From the NCBI RefSeq assembly GCF_013385425.1, contig NZ_JACAQA010000005.1, forward strand, positions 44,344 through 108,343: a stretch of 64,000 nucleotides of DNA, given 5' to 3'. Below the pieces are notes generated by a model, which saw nothing but the letters and a program-made list of their open reading frames with translations, was not told the DNA's origin and made no database searches. A program made the translations under genes and the position numbers. The stretch's first letter is position 1; each line of letters begins with the position of its first letter. This document shows, piece after piece, positions 25,924 to 34,692 of the stretch. This DNA is from Pseudomonas gingeri. Lineage in GTDB: Bacteria > Pseudomonadota > Gammaproteobacteria > Pseudomonadales > Pseudomonadaceae.

Positions 25924-25948
25924 AAAACCCGCCACCTCGGCGGGTTTT
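25924..25948 (+). terminator. Rho-independent terminator after purL and the Nif3-like gene
   Basis: AAAACCCGCC (25924-25933) pairs perfectly with GGCGGGTTTT (25939-25948) around ACCTC. Confidence 0.85.
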
Positions 25949-26011
25949 GCTTGTCTGGGCATTGGCCGTTTCCAGCGGATTGCCGCAGCTTCCATGAGTT
26001 GGAAAACCCTT

Positions 26012-27085
26012 CTAGTTTTGCACTGGAGGCATCTTTCTCTCGCCGACGCACTCGGCCGGCAGACTCGCACCTTTCTCGAATCGGCACGCGCCTAGCAGTA
26101 ACTCACTCTTGATACCGCCGATGAACGCGACGGCGCCTTCACGCCCTCCAGTACTAGGCCCTGAAAGGTCCACCGCCACGCTGTTGGGCTTGACTTCATA
26201 GACCCAGCCGCCGTTCTGCGCATCCGCGACCGCCCAGTTCCTGGCCGCGGTATAGTCGCGAAACGCCACAACGATCGAGTTGGTGAAGACCGGCGACTCC
26301 GGGTTGCTGCCCAATCGCAAATTCGGTGCCTGCGAGTTCCAGGCCCGCAACCCATGGGCAAGCGCCTCCGCCCCTTGTACGGGGTTGATGACCGAGGAGC
26401 CGACCGCCCAGAGGGTTTGATTGCTCGTTACCCAGGCCAGACCTTCTGGAGGTGTCAGCTGGCTCCAGTCGATGGACGTCGCCGCGACCTCCAATCGGCT
26501 CTCCTGGCCGGTGGGTTCGCGGTAGGCCGGGTTCGTGACGCAATCAGCCGCGTCGTTCTTCTTGCACGCCTGCTTGATAAAGCGCCCCTTGACCCCGCCC
26601 GGGAAGCTGATCTCTTCCTCGCTGACAATAGCTCCCCCGGATTTCTCCTGGTCGATGCCATGGGGGGCCTTGAACTCGAACACCCACTCCTTGGCGAAGC
26701 TCTGGGCGATCCGCTGACTGCGTGTGGTACTGCTATAGACCGACTTTCCCGCCCCCGCCCCGTGGCGGAACCAGTCGTACATCCACTCGTTCTCGGGGAA
26801 GTTCACGGCTTTGGGCAGAAGCCCGACCTGGAAGGCCTCAAGCCCCTGATCCGTGGTGTCGCCCCGATAGAGCGTGTCCATGTCGGTCCGCCAGTGCAAG
26901 GAGGGCAGGGTGTCGCGGATCGGTACGCTGGTATCCGCCGCGACCTGAAGCCAGGCTTGATACCAGGGCTCCTCGTCGCCCTGGGGTGTTCCTGCCGCCC
27001 ATGCGCCATTGCCCGGCAGCCACGCGCCTGCCAACACTACCGCCGCGACCGCAGTCGTCCGAAGAAAACCGCCATCTTTTTTCAT
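26012..27085 (-). CDS. Secreted putative ADP-ribosyltransferase with a second, decayed ART-like copy
   Basis: 357 residues from ATG 27085, chosen over ATG 27100 because it has GAGG upstream and starts an ideal Sec signal (MKKDGG, then TTAVAAVVLAGAWLPG, cleavage near AWA-AG at 30/31). Domain 1 (about 70-182) has an R-S-E-type ART pattern: Arg74 in TLYRGD, S118-S119-T120 in SVYSSTTRS, and E156-x-E158 in SEEEISFPGG. This recalls the pertussis and cholera toxin A chains. Domain 2 (about 223-346) aligns with domain 1: TLWAVG for TLYRGD, REGAVAFIGG for SEEEISFPGG, and a Cys pair at the same place (174/182 and 334/346). It lacks the Arg, STS and last Glu. No B subunit or immunity gene is adjacent. 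Enzyme function is inferred from motifs. Confidence 0.6.
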   Translation of the reverse strand: MKKDGGFLRTTAVAAVVLAGAWLPGNGAWAAGTPQGDEEPWYQAWLQVAADTSVPIRDTLPSLHWRTDMDTLYRGDTTDQGLEAFQVGLLPKAVNFPENEWMYDWFRHGAGAGKSVYSSTTRSQRIAQSFAKEWVFEFKAPHGIDQEKSGGAIVSEEEISFPGGVKGRFIKQACKKNDAADCVTNPAYREPTGQESRLEVAATSIDWSQLTPPEGLAWVTSNQTLWAVGSSVINPVQGAEALAHGLRAWNSQAPNLRLGSNPESPVFTNSIVVAFRDYTAARNWAVADAQNGGWVYEVKPNSVAVDLSGPSTGGREGAVAFIGGIKSELLLGACRFEKGASLPAECVGERKMPPVQN

Positions 27086-27329
27086 GATTTTGTGCCTCAT
27101 CCAGAACGGTCAAGCCATGCCGAATCACATACGTCATGACTACACATTCTTCGACGTGACACCTTTCATCACTTTCGCGGGAGAAAGCTGCGCTGAGCGG
27201 AGCCTCGATCCGCAGAGTGAATGTTGAGTGTAGATTGTCACGGGTGCGATAGCTGCCTTCGGGCTCCCAGACTTGTAACGCTTCTTTTCCCGGTGCTGGG
27301 TAGTCGCTATTCATGGGGAGCCAGGCAGT

Positions 27330-27361
27330 TTGAGGTAACGCAGCGGTGCCGCTACCTCAAG
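27330..27361 (-). terminator. Weak hairpin downstream of nagE
   Basis: TTGAGGTA (27330-27337) and TACCTCAA (27353-27360) pair, with further GC pairing inside. There is no T-tract on the minus strand, so termination here is only possible. Confidence 0.4.
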
Positions 27362-27369
27362 CGGCGGAG

Positions 27370-29085
27370 CTAGAGTGGCGCTGCACAGGTTTCCCGGCGA
27401 TTCAATAGCGCCCCCAGTGCTTCACTGATGCCGCTGGCCGGATTCCCCACCAGCACATGCCAGGTCCCACCTTCCACCTGACTGACGCCTTGGCAGCCCA
27501 GGGTTTTCAGATCCGCCTCCGATAACCGTCGACCATCCTCAAGTTGCACCCGCAGCCGAGTCTGGGCCACGCATTCCAATGCCAGCACATTGTCTTTTCC
27601 GCCTAGCGCGTCCAGCCATTGCTGGAGCTGTTCCGTACTGATCGCTGTCGATTCGGCCCGCACCGGCTTACTCACCGCGATATCGATCGAACCGGTTACG
27701 GGCAAGGCCAAACGAATCTCATCGGCAATGCTGTCCGCCAACGGCCCGACCACCACTTGCAGGCTGCCGCCATGGCCCGGCCGGACCACCGCCATCGCCC
27801 CGAGGCTTTTCAGCTCGGCGTCCACGGCTTTGTCGCGGTCCAGCAACTCCACCCGCAGGCGCGTGGTGCAGGCACCGACCGTCAGCAGGTTGGCCGCCCC
27901 GCCCAGGGCCTGGATATAAGCGGCGGCCCGCTGGTTTTCGCTGAGTATCCGGGTGGCGGTCGCAGTGGCGATATTCTCGCGCCCGGGCGTCTTCAAATCG
28001 AAACGACGGATGCAGAAATCGAAGACGAAGTAGTACAGCAGGGCATAGGCCAACCCCACCGGGAACACCAGCCAGCCGTTGGTCGACTTGCCCCAGCCCA
28101 GGGCCATGTCGATAGCGCCGCCGGAGAAGGTAAAGCCCAGGTGGATGTTCAGCGCGTTGGTCACCGCCATCGACAGACCCGTCAACAAGGCGTGCAACAC
28201 ATAGAGCATCGGCGCAAGGAACATGAAGGCGAATTCGATCGGCTCGGTCACCCCGGTCAGGAACGAGGTCAGGGCCATCGACAGCAGCAGCCCGCCCATC
28301 AGCTTGCGCCGTTCCGGCAGGGCATTGCGGTACATCGCCAGGCAGGCGGCCGGCAGGCCGAAGACCATCACCGGAAACATCCCGGTCATGAACTGCCCGG
28401 CCTTCGGGTCGCCGGCGAAGTAACGCGCCAGGTCGCCGGTCACCGCCAGCCCGGTCTCGGGCGAGGTGTAGCTGCCGAACACGAACCACATCATATTGTT
28501 GAGGATGTGGTGCAGGCCGGTGACGATCAGCAGCCGGTTGAAGACGCCGAAGACAAAGGCGCCGAGGCTGCCGCTCTCGACCATCAGCAGGCCGAGGCTG
28601 TTGATGGCGCTCTGGATCGGCGGCCAGATAAAGCCGAACACCACCCCCAGGCCCACCGCCGAGAACCCGGTGACAATCGGCACGAAGCGTCGCCCGCCGA
28701 AGAACGCCAGGTACTCCGGCAGCTTGATGTCCTTGAAGCGGTTGTACAGCGCACCGCCCAGCAGGCCGCTGATGATCCCGGCGAGCATGCCCATGTTGAT
28801 GCTTGCATCGAGCACCTTGAGGGTGGCGATCAGCACCAGGTAACCGATGGCCCCGGCCAGCCCGGCGGTGCCGTTGTTGTCGCGGGCGAAACCCACGGCG
28901 ATGCCGATGGCGAAGATCAGCGCCAGGTTGGCGAAGATGGTGTTGCCGGCATCGTGGACGATCGCGATGTTCAGCAGGTCGGTATCACCCAGGCGCAACA
29001 GCAGGCCGGCTATCGGCAGGATGGCGATGGGGAGCATCAACGCCCGTCCCAGGCGTTGCAGACCTTCGATGAAGAACTGGTACAT
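27370..29085 (-). CDS. nagE: N-acetylglucosamine PTS transporter, EIIC plus two EIIB domains
   Basis: 571 residues. The membrane EIIC domain (about 1-370) transports GlcNAc while EIIB phosphorylates it to GlcNAc-6-P. EIIB-1 holds the phospho-Cys C406 in GACTTRLR. A second EIIB-like domain follows, in which the aligned position is Ala507 (ALECVAQTRLR, with a Cys two residues earlier), so it is probably not phosphorylated in the usual way. ATG 29085 has a strong AGGAGA site; the longer frame to 29127 is unlikely. It is last in the nag operon, 42 bases after nagF. It has no EIIA of its own; EIIA is on NagF. Confidence 0.93.
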   Translation of the reverse strand: MYQFFIEGLQRLGRALMLPIAILPIAGLLLRLGDTDLLNIAIVHDAGNTIFANLALIFAIGIAVGFARDNNGTAGLAGAIGYLVLIATLKVLDASINMGMLAGIISGLLGGALYNRFKDIKLPEYLAFFGGRRFVPIVTGFSAVGLGVVFGFIWPPIQSAINSLGLLMVESGSLGAFVFGVFNRLLIVTGLHHILNNMMWFVFGSYTSPETGLAVTGDLARYFAGDPKAGQFMTGMFPVMVFGLPAACLAMYRNALPERRKLMGGLLLSMALTSFLTGVTEPIEFAFMFLAPMLYVLHALLTGLSMAVTNALNIHLGFTFSGGAIDMALGWGKSTNGWLVFPVGLAYALLYYFVFDFCIRRFDLKTPGRENIATATATRILSENQRAAAYIQALGGAANLLTVGACTTRLRVELLDRDKAVDAELKSLGAMAVVRPGHGGSLQVVVGPLADSIADEIRLALPVTGSIDIAVSKPVRAESTAISTEQLQQWLDALGGKDNVLALECVAQTRLRVQLEDGRRLSEADLKTLGCQGVSQVEGGTWHVLVGNPASGISEALGALLNRRETCAAPL

Positions 29086-29127
29086 GACGTGTCTCCTTCT
29101 TGTTGTTGTATGCAGGCGCTGGATCAA

Positions 29128-31644
29128 TCAGCCCAGGGGCCAGTGTTGGCGACAGGCTTCACGGACTTTCGCGGCGCTGCCCAGTTGCAGCAGCGACGGC
29201 ACGATCCGCCGACATTCGGCGGCATCCAGGTCGCGGACCCGCGCCTTGATTTCGCCAATTTGCGGGGTACTCACGGACAGCTCGGTGACCCCCAGGCCGA
29301 TCAGCACCGGGGTTGCCAGCGGATCGGAGGCCAGCGCGCCGCAGACCCCGACCCAGCGCTGATGCAGGGCGGCCCCGGCGCAGGTCTGGGCCATCAGCCG
29401 CAGCAGGGCCGGGTGCAGGGCGTCGACCCGGGCGGCGAGGCCGGCGTGGTCGCGGTCCATGGCCAGGGTGTATTGCGACAGGTCGTTGGTGCCGATGGAC
29501 AGGAAGTCCGCGTGCTCGGCCAGTTGTTCGGCCAGCAGCGCGGCGGAAGGTACTTCGATCATCACCCCCAGTTCCGGGCGCAGGTTGAGTCCCATCTCAG
29601 TGGCCAGCTCATCCAGACGCTGGCGCACCTGCAGCAGTTCGTCGACTTCGCTGATCATCGGCAACAGGATCCGGCAGCGTTGCAGCGGGCTGACCTGCAG
29701 CAGGGCGCGCAGTTGCTGGTCGAGCAGTTCCGGCTGGGCCTGGCCCAGGCGGATGCCCCGCAGGCCGAGCACCGGATTGGTTTCCATCGGCAGCGGCAGG
29801 TAGTCGAGCTGCTTGTCGCCACCGACATCGATGGTGCGAATGATCACCGGTCGGTAGCCCATGGCGTCCATCACGCTCTGGTAGGCACTGCGCTGTTCCT
29901 CCTGATCCGGCGCGCTGCGGCGGTCGACGAAGAGGAACTCGGTGCGCAACAGGCCGACGCCATCGGCACCGTGTGAATGGGCCTCACCGGCTTCGGCGGC
30001 CGAGGCGACATTGGCCGCGACCTCGATGCGCAGGCCATCGCGGGTGTCGGCCGGCAACTGGGCCTGGGAGTGTTGTTGCTGGCGGCGCAGTTGCTGCTGC
30101 CCGTGGGCCAGGGCGACGCCTTCGCGGCGGGCGGCATCGGGGGTCAGTTCGAGGCGGCCGTGATCGGCGTCTAGGACCACCCCCTGGCCGGGCGCGATGT
30201 CCAGCAGCCCGCTCCCTAGCGCGACCAGGCAAGGCAGGCCTTTGCTCCGGGCGAGGATCGCCACGTGGGAAGTCGCACCGCCGGTGGCCATGCACAGCCC
30301 GGCGACCTGTTGCTGGCTGAGCAGCAGCAGGTCCGAGGGGGTCAGTTCCTGCGCGGCGACGATAGCGCCGGGCGGCAGGTCGTAGTGCGCGGCCTCACCC
30401 AGCAGGGCCCGCAACACCTGTTGCCGGAGGTCGCGCAGGTCGTTGGTGCGCTCGGCCAGCAGTGGATTGCCGAGATTGAGCAGGACCTGGCATTGCGCTT
30501 CGATCGACTGGTCCCAGGCGTGGCTGGCCGCCTGGTCGGCTTCGATGGCATGGCTGGCGGCATCCAGTAGCGCGGGGTCTTCGAGCAGGGCGAGATGGGC
30601 GTTGAAGATCGCTTCTTCTTCGACGGCCTTGCGCTGGCGGGCCTGTAACAGCGTGCCGTGGATATCCGAGCGGACCTTTTCCAGGGCGGCGTCCAGCGCT
30701 TGCAGTTGCTCATCGGCGCTGTGCTGGCCGGCGTCCGGCGCCAGGCTGATGGCGGCCAGGCGTACCAGCGGGCCACTGACCAGGCCGGGCGAAGCGCACA
30801 CGCCCTGGAGAACGCCGTCTTCGTTCGGTTGCGGCGCCGCCGTCTGCAGCGGTGGTGGTGCCGAATGGTGTGCATCGTTCAAAGGTGTGCGCAGCACCTT
30901 CAGCAGGGCCAGCAGTGCCGCTTCGCGGTCCGGCCCCTGGCAACTGATCTGCACTTCCTGCTGTTCGCCGACGCTGAGGCCCATGATGCCGATCAGGCTA
31001 TCGAGGGCGGCGGATTTATCGCCCAGATGCAGGCGCGCGCTGCAATTGAAGCCCTGCGCGGTCTGGCGCAGCAAGGCCGCCGGACGTGCATGCAGGCCGC
31101 CGTGATGGGCGACCCGGGCGCTGCCGCGGACTTCGTCGGTGTCCGTCATCGGGGTAGGGGCCTGCTGTTCGGCGTTCTGGCGCGGGACGATTCGCAGCAA
31201 GGGCTCACCGACCTTGACCTGGCCCTGGGCCACGGGCTCCAGGTCGTAATGTTCGGCGTTGGTCAGGACCACCAGGCTCACCAGGCTTTTGCACTGGCGC
31301 GCCACCCGGTCCAGGTCGATCCGCAGCAAGGCCTGGCCGTCCTGCACCCGGGCGCCGGTCTCGACCAGCAGGGCAAAACCTTCGCCTTGCAGTTCGACCG
31401 TGTCCAGGCCCAGGTGCAGCAGCAGTTCGGCGCCGTTGTCGGCGCGCAGGGTCAGGGCGTGCCGCGTTCGGGCGATATGAATGATCTCGCCGGCACAGGG
31501 CGCATGCAGGCAATCGTTGAGCGGGTCGATGGCCAGCCCCGGACCCATGGCGCCGCTGGCGAATACCGCATCGTCGACCTCGACAAGCGGGAACACGGGG
31601 CCGCTCAGCGGGGCGCTGAGGGTGATGTTGTTCTTGTTATGCAT
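29128..31644 (-). CDS. nagF: Multiphosphoryl transfer protein EIIA-HPr-EI (GlcNAc PTS)
   Basis: An 838-residue fusion carrying every soluble PTS step. EIIA of glucose type (residues 1-150) has active His77 in ELLLHLGLDTV. HPr (about 172-255) has His185 in GGLHARPAA. Enzyme I (from about 275) has His460 in GGATSHVAILARSKG and the C-terminal PEP-binding barrel with GTNDLSQYTLAMDR. It passes phosphate from PEP to NagE. Fusions of this order are known for sugar PTS in Pseudomonas, which lacks a general sugar EI/HPr pair. It is 13 bases after the SIS gene. Confidence 0.94.
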   Translation of the reverse strand: MHNKNNITLSAPLSGPVFPLVEVDDAVFASGAMGPGLAIDPLNDCLHAPCAGEIIHIARTRHALTLRADNGAELLLHLGLDTVELQGEGFALLVETGARVQDGQALLRIDLDRVARQCKSLVSLVVLTNAEHYDLEPVAQGQVKVGEPLLRIVPRQNAEQQAPTPMTDTDEVRGSARVAHHGGLHARPAALLRQTAQGFNCSARLHLGDKSAALDSLIGIMGLSVGEQQEVQISCQGPDREAALLALLKVLRTPLNDAHHSAPPPLQTAAPQPNEDGVLQGVCASPGLVSGPLVRLAAISLAPDAGQHSADEQLQALDAALEKVRSDIHGTLLQARQRKAVEEEAIFNAHLALLEDPALLDAASHAIEADQAASHAWDQSIEAQCQVLLNLGNPLLAERTNDLRDLRQQVLRALLGEAAHYDLPPGAIVAAQELTPSDLLLLSQQQVAGLCMATGGATSHVAILARSKGLPCLVALGSGLLDIAPGQGVVLDADHGRLELTPDAARREGVALAHGQQQLRRQQQHSQAQLPADTRDGLRIEVAANVASAAEAGEAHSHGADGVGLLRTEFLFVDRRSAPDQEEQRSAYQSVMDAMGYRPVIIRTIDVGGDKQLDYLPLPMETNPVLGLRGIRLGQAQPELLDQQLRALLQVSPLQRCRILLPMISEVDELLQVRQRLDELATEMGLNLRPELGVMIEVPSAALLAEQLAEHADFLSIGTNDLSQYTLAMDRDHAGLAARVDALHPALLRLMAQTCAGAALHQRWVGVCGALASDPLATPVLIGLGVTELSVSTPQIGEIKARVRDLDAAECRRIVPSLLQLGSAAKVREACRQHWPLG

Positions 31645-31657
31645 GGCGCTGTACTCG

Positions 31658-32680
31658 TCAGTGGGTACGGGTGACTTTGCTCAGGTGGCGCGGTTGGTCG
31701 GGGTCCATGCCACGGGCCACGGCCAGGTGGGCGGCCATCACGTAGAAACTCTGGATCGCGAGGATCGGGTCGAGGGCCGGGTGCTCGGCGCAACACAGGT
31801 CCAGGTCGCGTTCGGCCACGTCCGGCGGCGCGGCCAGCAGCACCCGGGCCCCGCGCTGGCGCATCTCGGCGGCGAGCTTGAGCAGCCCGGCCTGTTCGGC
31901 ACCCCGTGGGGCGAAGACCAGCAACGGGTAGCCGGCGTCGATCAGGGCCATGGGGCCGTGGCGGACTTCCGCGCTGCTGAAGGCTTCGGCCTGGATCGCC
32001 GAGGTTTCCTTGAATTTCAGCGCCGCTTCCTGGGCGATGGCGAAACCGGCGCCACGGCCGATCACCATCAACCGTTCGCAATCGCGCAGGGTCTCGATGG
32101 CCTTGCTCCAGTCGCGGGTCGCGGCCTGGCGCAGGCCTTCCGGCAGGGCCTCCGTGGCGGCGAGCAAGGCCGGGTCCTGGTGCCAATGGCCGAGCAGCCG
32201 CGCACTGGCGCTGAGGGTGGCGATAAAACTCTTGGTCGCGGCCACGCTTTGTTCCGGTCCGGCCAGCAGCGGGATCGTATATTCGCAGGCGGCTTCCAGC
32301 GGCGAGTCCGCCGCGTTGACCAGGGCCACCGTCAAGGCACCGCGTTCGCGCAGCAGGCACAGGCTGTCCACCAGATCAGGGCTCTGGCCGGACTGGGAAA
32401 AGGCCAGTACCGCCTGGCCGCTGACCTGCAACGGCGAGTGTTGCAGGGTCACCACCGACATCGGCAGGGAGGCCACCGGGACGCCGGTCTGCTGCATGGC
32501 GATATAGGCGAAGTAGCTGGCGGCATGGTCGGAGCTGCCACGGGCGACGGTCATCACCACCTGTGGCGGTTGCTCGCGCAGCCGGGTGCCGAGGGCCATC
32601 AGCCGGGTATCGAGCTGCTGCAACTGGCGGCTGACCGCCTCGTGGGCCGACAGTGCCTCTTCAAGCATTCTGGAAGTCAT
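31658..32680 (-). CDS. SIS-domain glucosamine-6-phosphate deaminase (NagB-II type)
   Basis: 340 residues, two SIS domains, equivalent to the isomerase half of GlmS without the glutaminase half. Motifs include TVARGSSDHAASY, SQSGQSPDLVD and the C-terminal AEVRHGPMALID with a final HLSKVTRT. In nag operons lacking nagB, such proteins convert GlcN-6-P to fructose-6-P plus ammonia. No classical NagB is nearby, which supports this assignment; a biosynthetic role is unlikely without the glutaminase domain. Its start overlaps nagA by 20 bases. Confidence 0.88.
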   Translation of the reverse strand: MTSRMLEEALSAHEAVSRQLQQLDTRLMALGTRLREQPPQVVMTVARGSSDHAASYFAYIAMQQTGVPVASLPMSVVTLQHSPLQVSGQAVLAFSQSGQSPDLVDSLCLLRERGALTVALVNAADSPLEAACEYTIPLLAGPEQSVAATKSFIATLSASARLLGHWHQDPALLAATEALPEGLRQAATRDWSKAIETLRDCERLMVIGRGAGFAIAQEAALKFKETSAIQAEAFSSAEVRHGPMALIDAGYPLLVFAPRGAEQAGLLKLAAEMRQRGARVLLAAPPDVAERDLDLCCAEHPALDPILAIQSFYVMAAHLAVARGMDPDQPRHLSKVTRTH

Positions 32681-33767
32681 GGACTTCTCCTTCGACCATG
32701 ATCGAGGTCAGTGTCAGTGAACGGTCCAGGCGCACGCAGTCGGCCCAACTGCCGGTTTGCAGGCGTCCGCGCTCGGGCAGGCCAAGGTAGTCGGCGGGGA
32801 ATTGCGACAGGCGTTGCGAGGCTTCGGCCAGGGGCAGGCCGATCTTCACCAGGTTGCGCAGGGCCTGGTCCATGGTCAGGGTGCTGCCGGCCAGGGTGCC
32901 ATCGGCCAGGCGTACGCCGCCCAGGCATTTGGTCACGGTGTGGCTGCCCAGCTTGTACTCGCCGTCCGGCATGCCGGCCGCCGCCGTGGAGTCGGTGACG
33001 CAATACAGGCAGGGAATCGAGCGCAGGGCCACGCGCATGGCCCCGGGGTGCACATGCAGCAGGTCCGGGATCAGTTCGGCGTAGCGGGCGTGGGCCAGGG
33101 CGGCGCCGACGATGCCGGGCTCGCGGTGATGCAGCGGGCTCATGGCGTTATACAGGTGGGTGAAGCTGGTGGCCCCGGCCTCGAGGGCGGCGACACCTTC
33201 TTCGTAGCTGCCCAGGGTATGGCCGATCTGCATGCGGATGCCCCGTGAGCTGAGGTCGCGGATCAACGGCGCGTGGCCGGCGATTTCCGGGGCGATGGTA
33301 ATCACCCGGATCGGTGCCAGGCGCAGGTAGTCCTCGATTTCGGCGCTGACCGCCGTATGGGCGAAGTTCGGCTGCGCCCCCAGCTTGCCGGGGTTGATGA
33401 ACGGACCTTCCAGATGCACACCGAGGACCCGGGCGGTACCGGGCTGGCGCTGTTCGCAATAGACCCCGAGTTGGCCGAGGATCGCGCTGATTTCCTCGGG
33501 CGGCGCGGTCATGGTGGTGGCCAGCAGCGAGGTGGTGCCGAAGCGCAGGTGGGTGCGGGCGATGGTCTCGAAGGCGTCGCCACCCTGCATGATGTCCTTG
33601 CCGCCGCCGCCGTGGACGTGCAGATCGATAAAACCGGGCAGCAGGTACGGCAGGTCGTTTTCACTCGGATCGCAGGGCGTGCCCTCGATCTGCGTGACCT
33701 TGCCGTGCTGGTGCAGCAGGCGGCCGCGAATCCAGCCTTGCGGGGTGAGAATGTTGTCTTCGGACAT
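32661..33767 (-). CDS. nagA: N-acetylglucosamine-6-phosphate deacetylase
   Basis: A 368-residue amidohydrolase-fold enzyme that removes acetate from GlcNAc-6-P. It has the metal-binding motif IDLHVHGGGGKD, GVHLEGPFINPGKLGAQ, the His in THLYNAMSPLHHREPG and the catalytic Asp in CVTDSTAAAGMPDGEY. It is 19 bases after nagR and overlaps the SIS gene, so translation is coupled. It acts directly after uptake through NagE. Confidence 0.95.
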   Translation of the reverse strand: MSEDNILTPQGWIRGRLLHQHGKVTQIEGTPCDPSENDLPYLLPGFIDLHVHGGGGKDIMQGGDAFETIARTHLRFGTTSLLATTMTAPPEEISAILGQLGVYCEQRQPGTARVLGVHLEGPFINPGKLGAQPNFAHTAVSAEIEDYLRLAPIRVITIAPEIAGHAPLIRDLSSRGIRMQIGHTLGSYEEGVAALEAGATSFTHLYNAMSPLHHREPGIVGAALAHARYAELIPDLLHVHPGAMRVALRSIPCLYCVTDSTAAAGMPDGEYKLGSHTVTKCLGGVRLADGTLAGSTLTMDQALRNLVKIGLPLAEASQRLSQFPADYLGLPERGRLQTGSWADCVRLDRSLTLTSIMVEGEVHDFQNA

Positions 33768-33786
33768 GGCAGGCTCTCTGAACAGG

Positions 33787-34518
33787 CTAACGCCGCAGTT
33801 CGGCGACGAAGTCGTAGTAATCGTTACGGCAGTAGGTGTCGGTCAGCTCGATGGGGGTGTTGTCCTCGAGGTAGCCGACCCGGGTCATCAGCAGCATCGC
33901 GGTACCGGGCTCGATGCCCACCAGCGCGGCGAATTCGGTCGAGGCGTTGATCGCGCGAATATGTTGCAGGGCCCGCACCACCGGACGGCCGATGCTGTCG
34001 AGGAAGGCGTAGAGCGAATCGCCGACGGCCTCGGGGTCGGGCAGCAGGGCGGCGGGCAGGGTGCTCATCTCGATGGCCATGACGGTATCGTCGGCGGTGC
34101 GCAGGCGCTTGAGCCGGGTGACCTGGTCCCGTGGCGACAGGGCCAGGCGGATCAGTTCCTCATGGCTCGGCAGGGCGATCTCGCGTTCCAGCCAGCGCGA
34201 GCCGGGGACAAAACCCTTGGCCCGCAGCCGTTCGCTGAAACTCGACAGGCGGGAAAGGGGTTGTTCCAGGCGTGGGGTGATAAAGGTCCCGGAGCCCTGG
34301 CTGCGGCGGATCAGCCCTTGTTCCAGGAGGACCTCCAGGGCCTTGCGCGCGGTGACCCGAGAAATGCTCAACAGCTCGCTCAGGTTGCGCTCCGAGGGCA
34401 ATGCCTGTTCGGCTTTCCACTGGCCGGCATGGATCGCCGCTTCCAGGTTGCGCGCCAGTTGCAGGTAGAGCGGCGTCGGCTGGGACTCGTCGGGTCGCAG
34501 GGCGAGGATGTCGTTCAT
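33787..34518 (-). CDS. nagR: GntR/HutC-family regulator of the nag operon
   Basis: 243 residues: an N-terminal winged helix (about 10-75, with PLYLQLARNLEAAIHAGQW and LSISRVTARKALEVLLEQGL) and a C-terminal UTRA effector domain (about 95-235). Related regulators (NagR, DasR) respond to GlcN-6-P or GlcNAc-6-P. Being first in the operon it probably represses its own transcription. ATG 34518 (MNDILALRPDESQPTPLY) is used; the frame up to 34626 runs through the presumed operator and is unlikely to be coding. The regulatory target is inferred from context. Confidence 0.9.
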   Translation of the reverse strand: MNDILALRPDESQPTPLYLQLARNLEAAIHAGQWKAEQALPSERNLSELLSISRVTARKALEVLLEQGLIRRSQGSGTFITPRLEQPLSRLSSFSERLRAKGFVPGSRWLEREIALPSHEELIRLALSPRDQVTRLKRLRTADDTVMAIEMSTLPAALLPDPEAVGDSLYAFLDSIGRPVVRALQHIRAINASTEFAALVGIEPGTAMLLMTRVGYLEDNTPIELTDTYCRNDYYDFVAELRR

Positions 34519-34562
34519 GTAAGATTTTTCCTGTGCGCTTGTTGGAAATTTTGCACTCGGAC

Positions 34563-34609
34563 AGTGGTGATGAAAGTAATACCACTTGAATACCATGTCA
34601 ATGCCAGTG
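34563..34609 (-). promoter_or_regulatory. Candidate NagR operator region
   Basis: ATACCA occurs twice 11 bases apart (34579-34584 and 34590-34595). AGTGGT at 34563-34568 is inverted relative to ACCACT at 34581-34586, and another CAGTGG follows at 34605. The repeats lie 45-90 bases upstream of nagR, where GntR-family autoregulatory sites are expected. The element is visible; its function is inferred. Confidence 0.45.
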
Positions 34610-34627
34610 GTTTCGTGCGAGTGCAAT

Positions 34628-34660
34628 AAAAACGCCCGTCATGGGAGGCATGACGGGCGT
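34628..34660 (-). terminator. Rho-independent terminator of the L,D-transpeptidase gene
   Basis: The 12-base arms 34632-34643 and 34649-34660 are perfect complements around GGAGG and run into TTTTTA on the minus strand. The element isolates the transpeptidase gene from nagR. Confidence 0.85.
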
Positions 34661-34692
34661 CGGATAAATCAGTGGTATCAGGGTGGTTCGGC

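Noticed and set aside
31658..32680. Second glucosamine-6-phosphate synthase (GlmS)
   Set aside because: The glutaminase domain is absent and the gene is embedded in a catabolic nag operon, so a deaminase role fits better.
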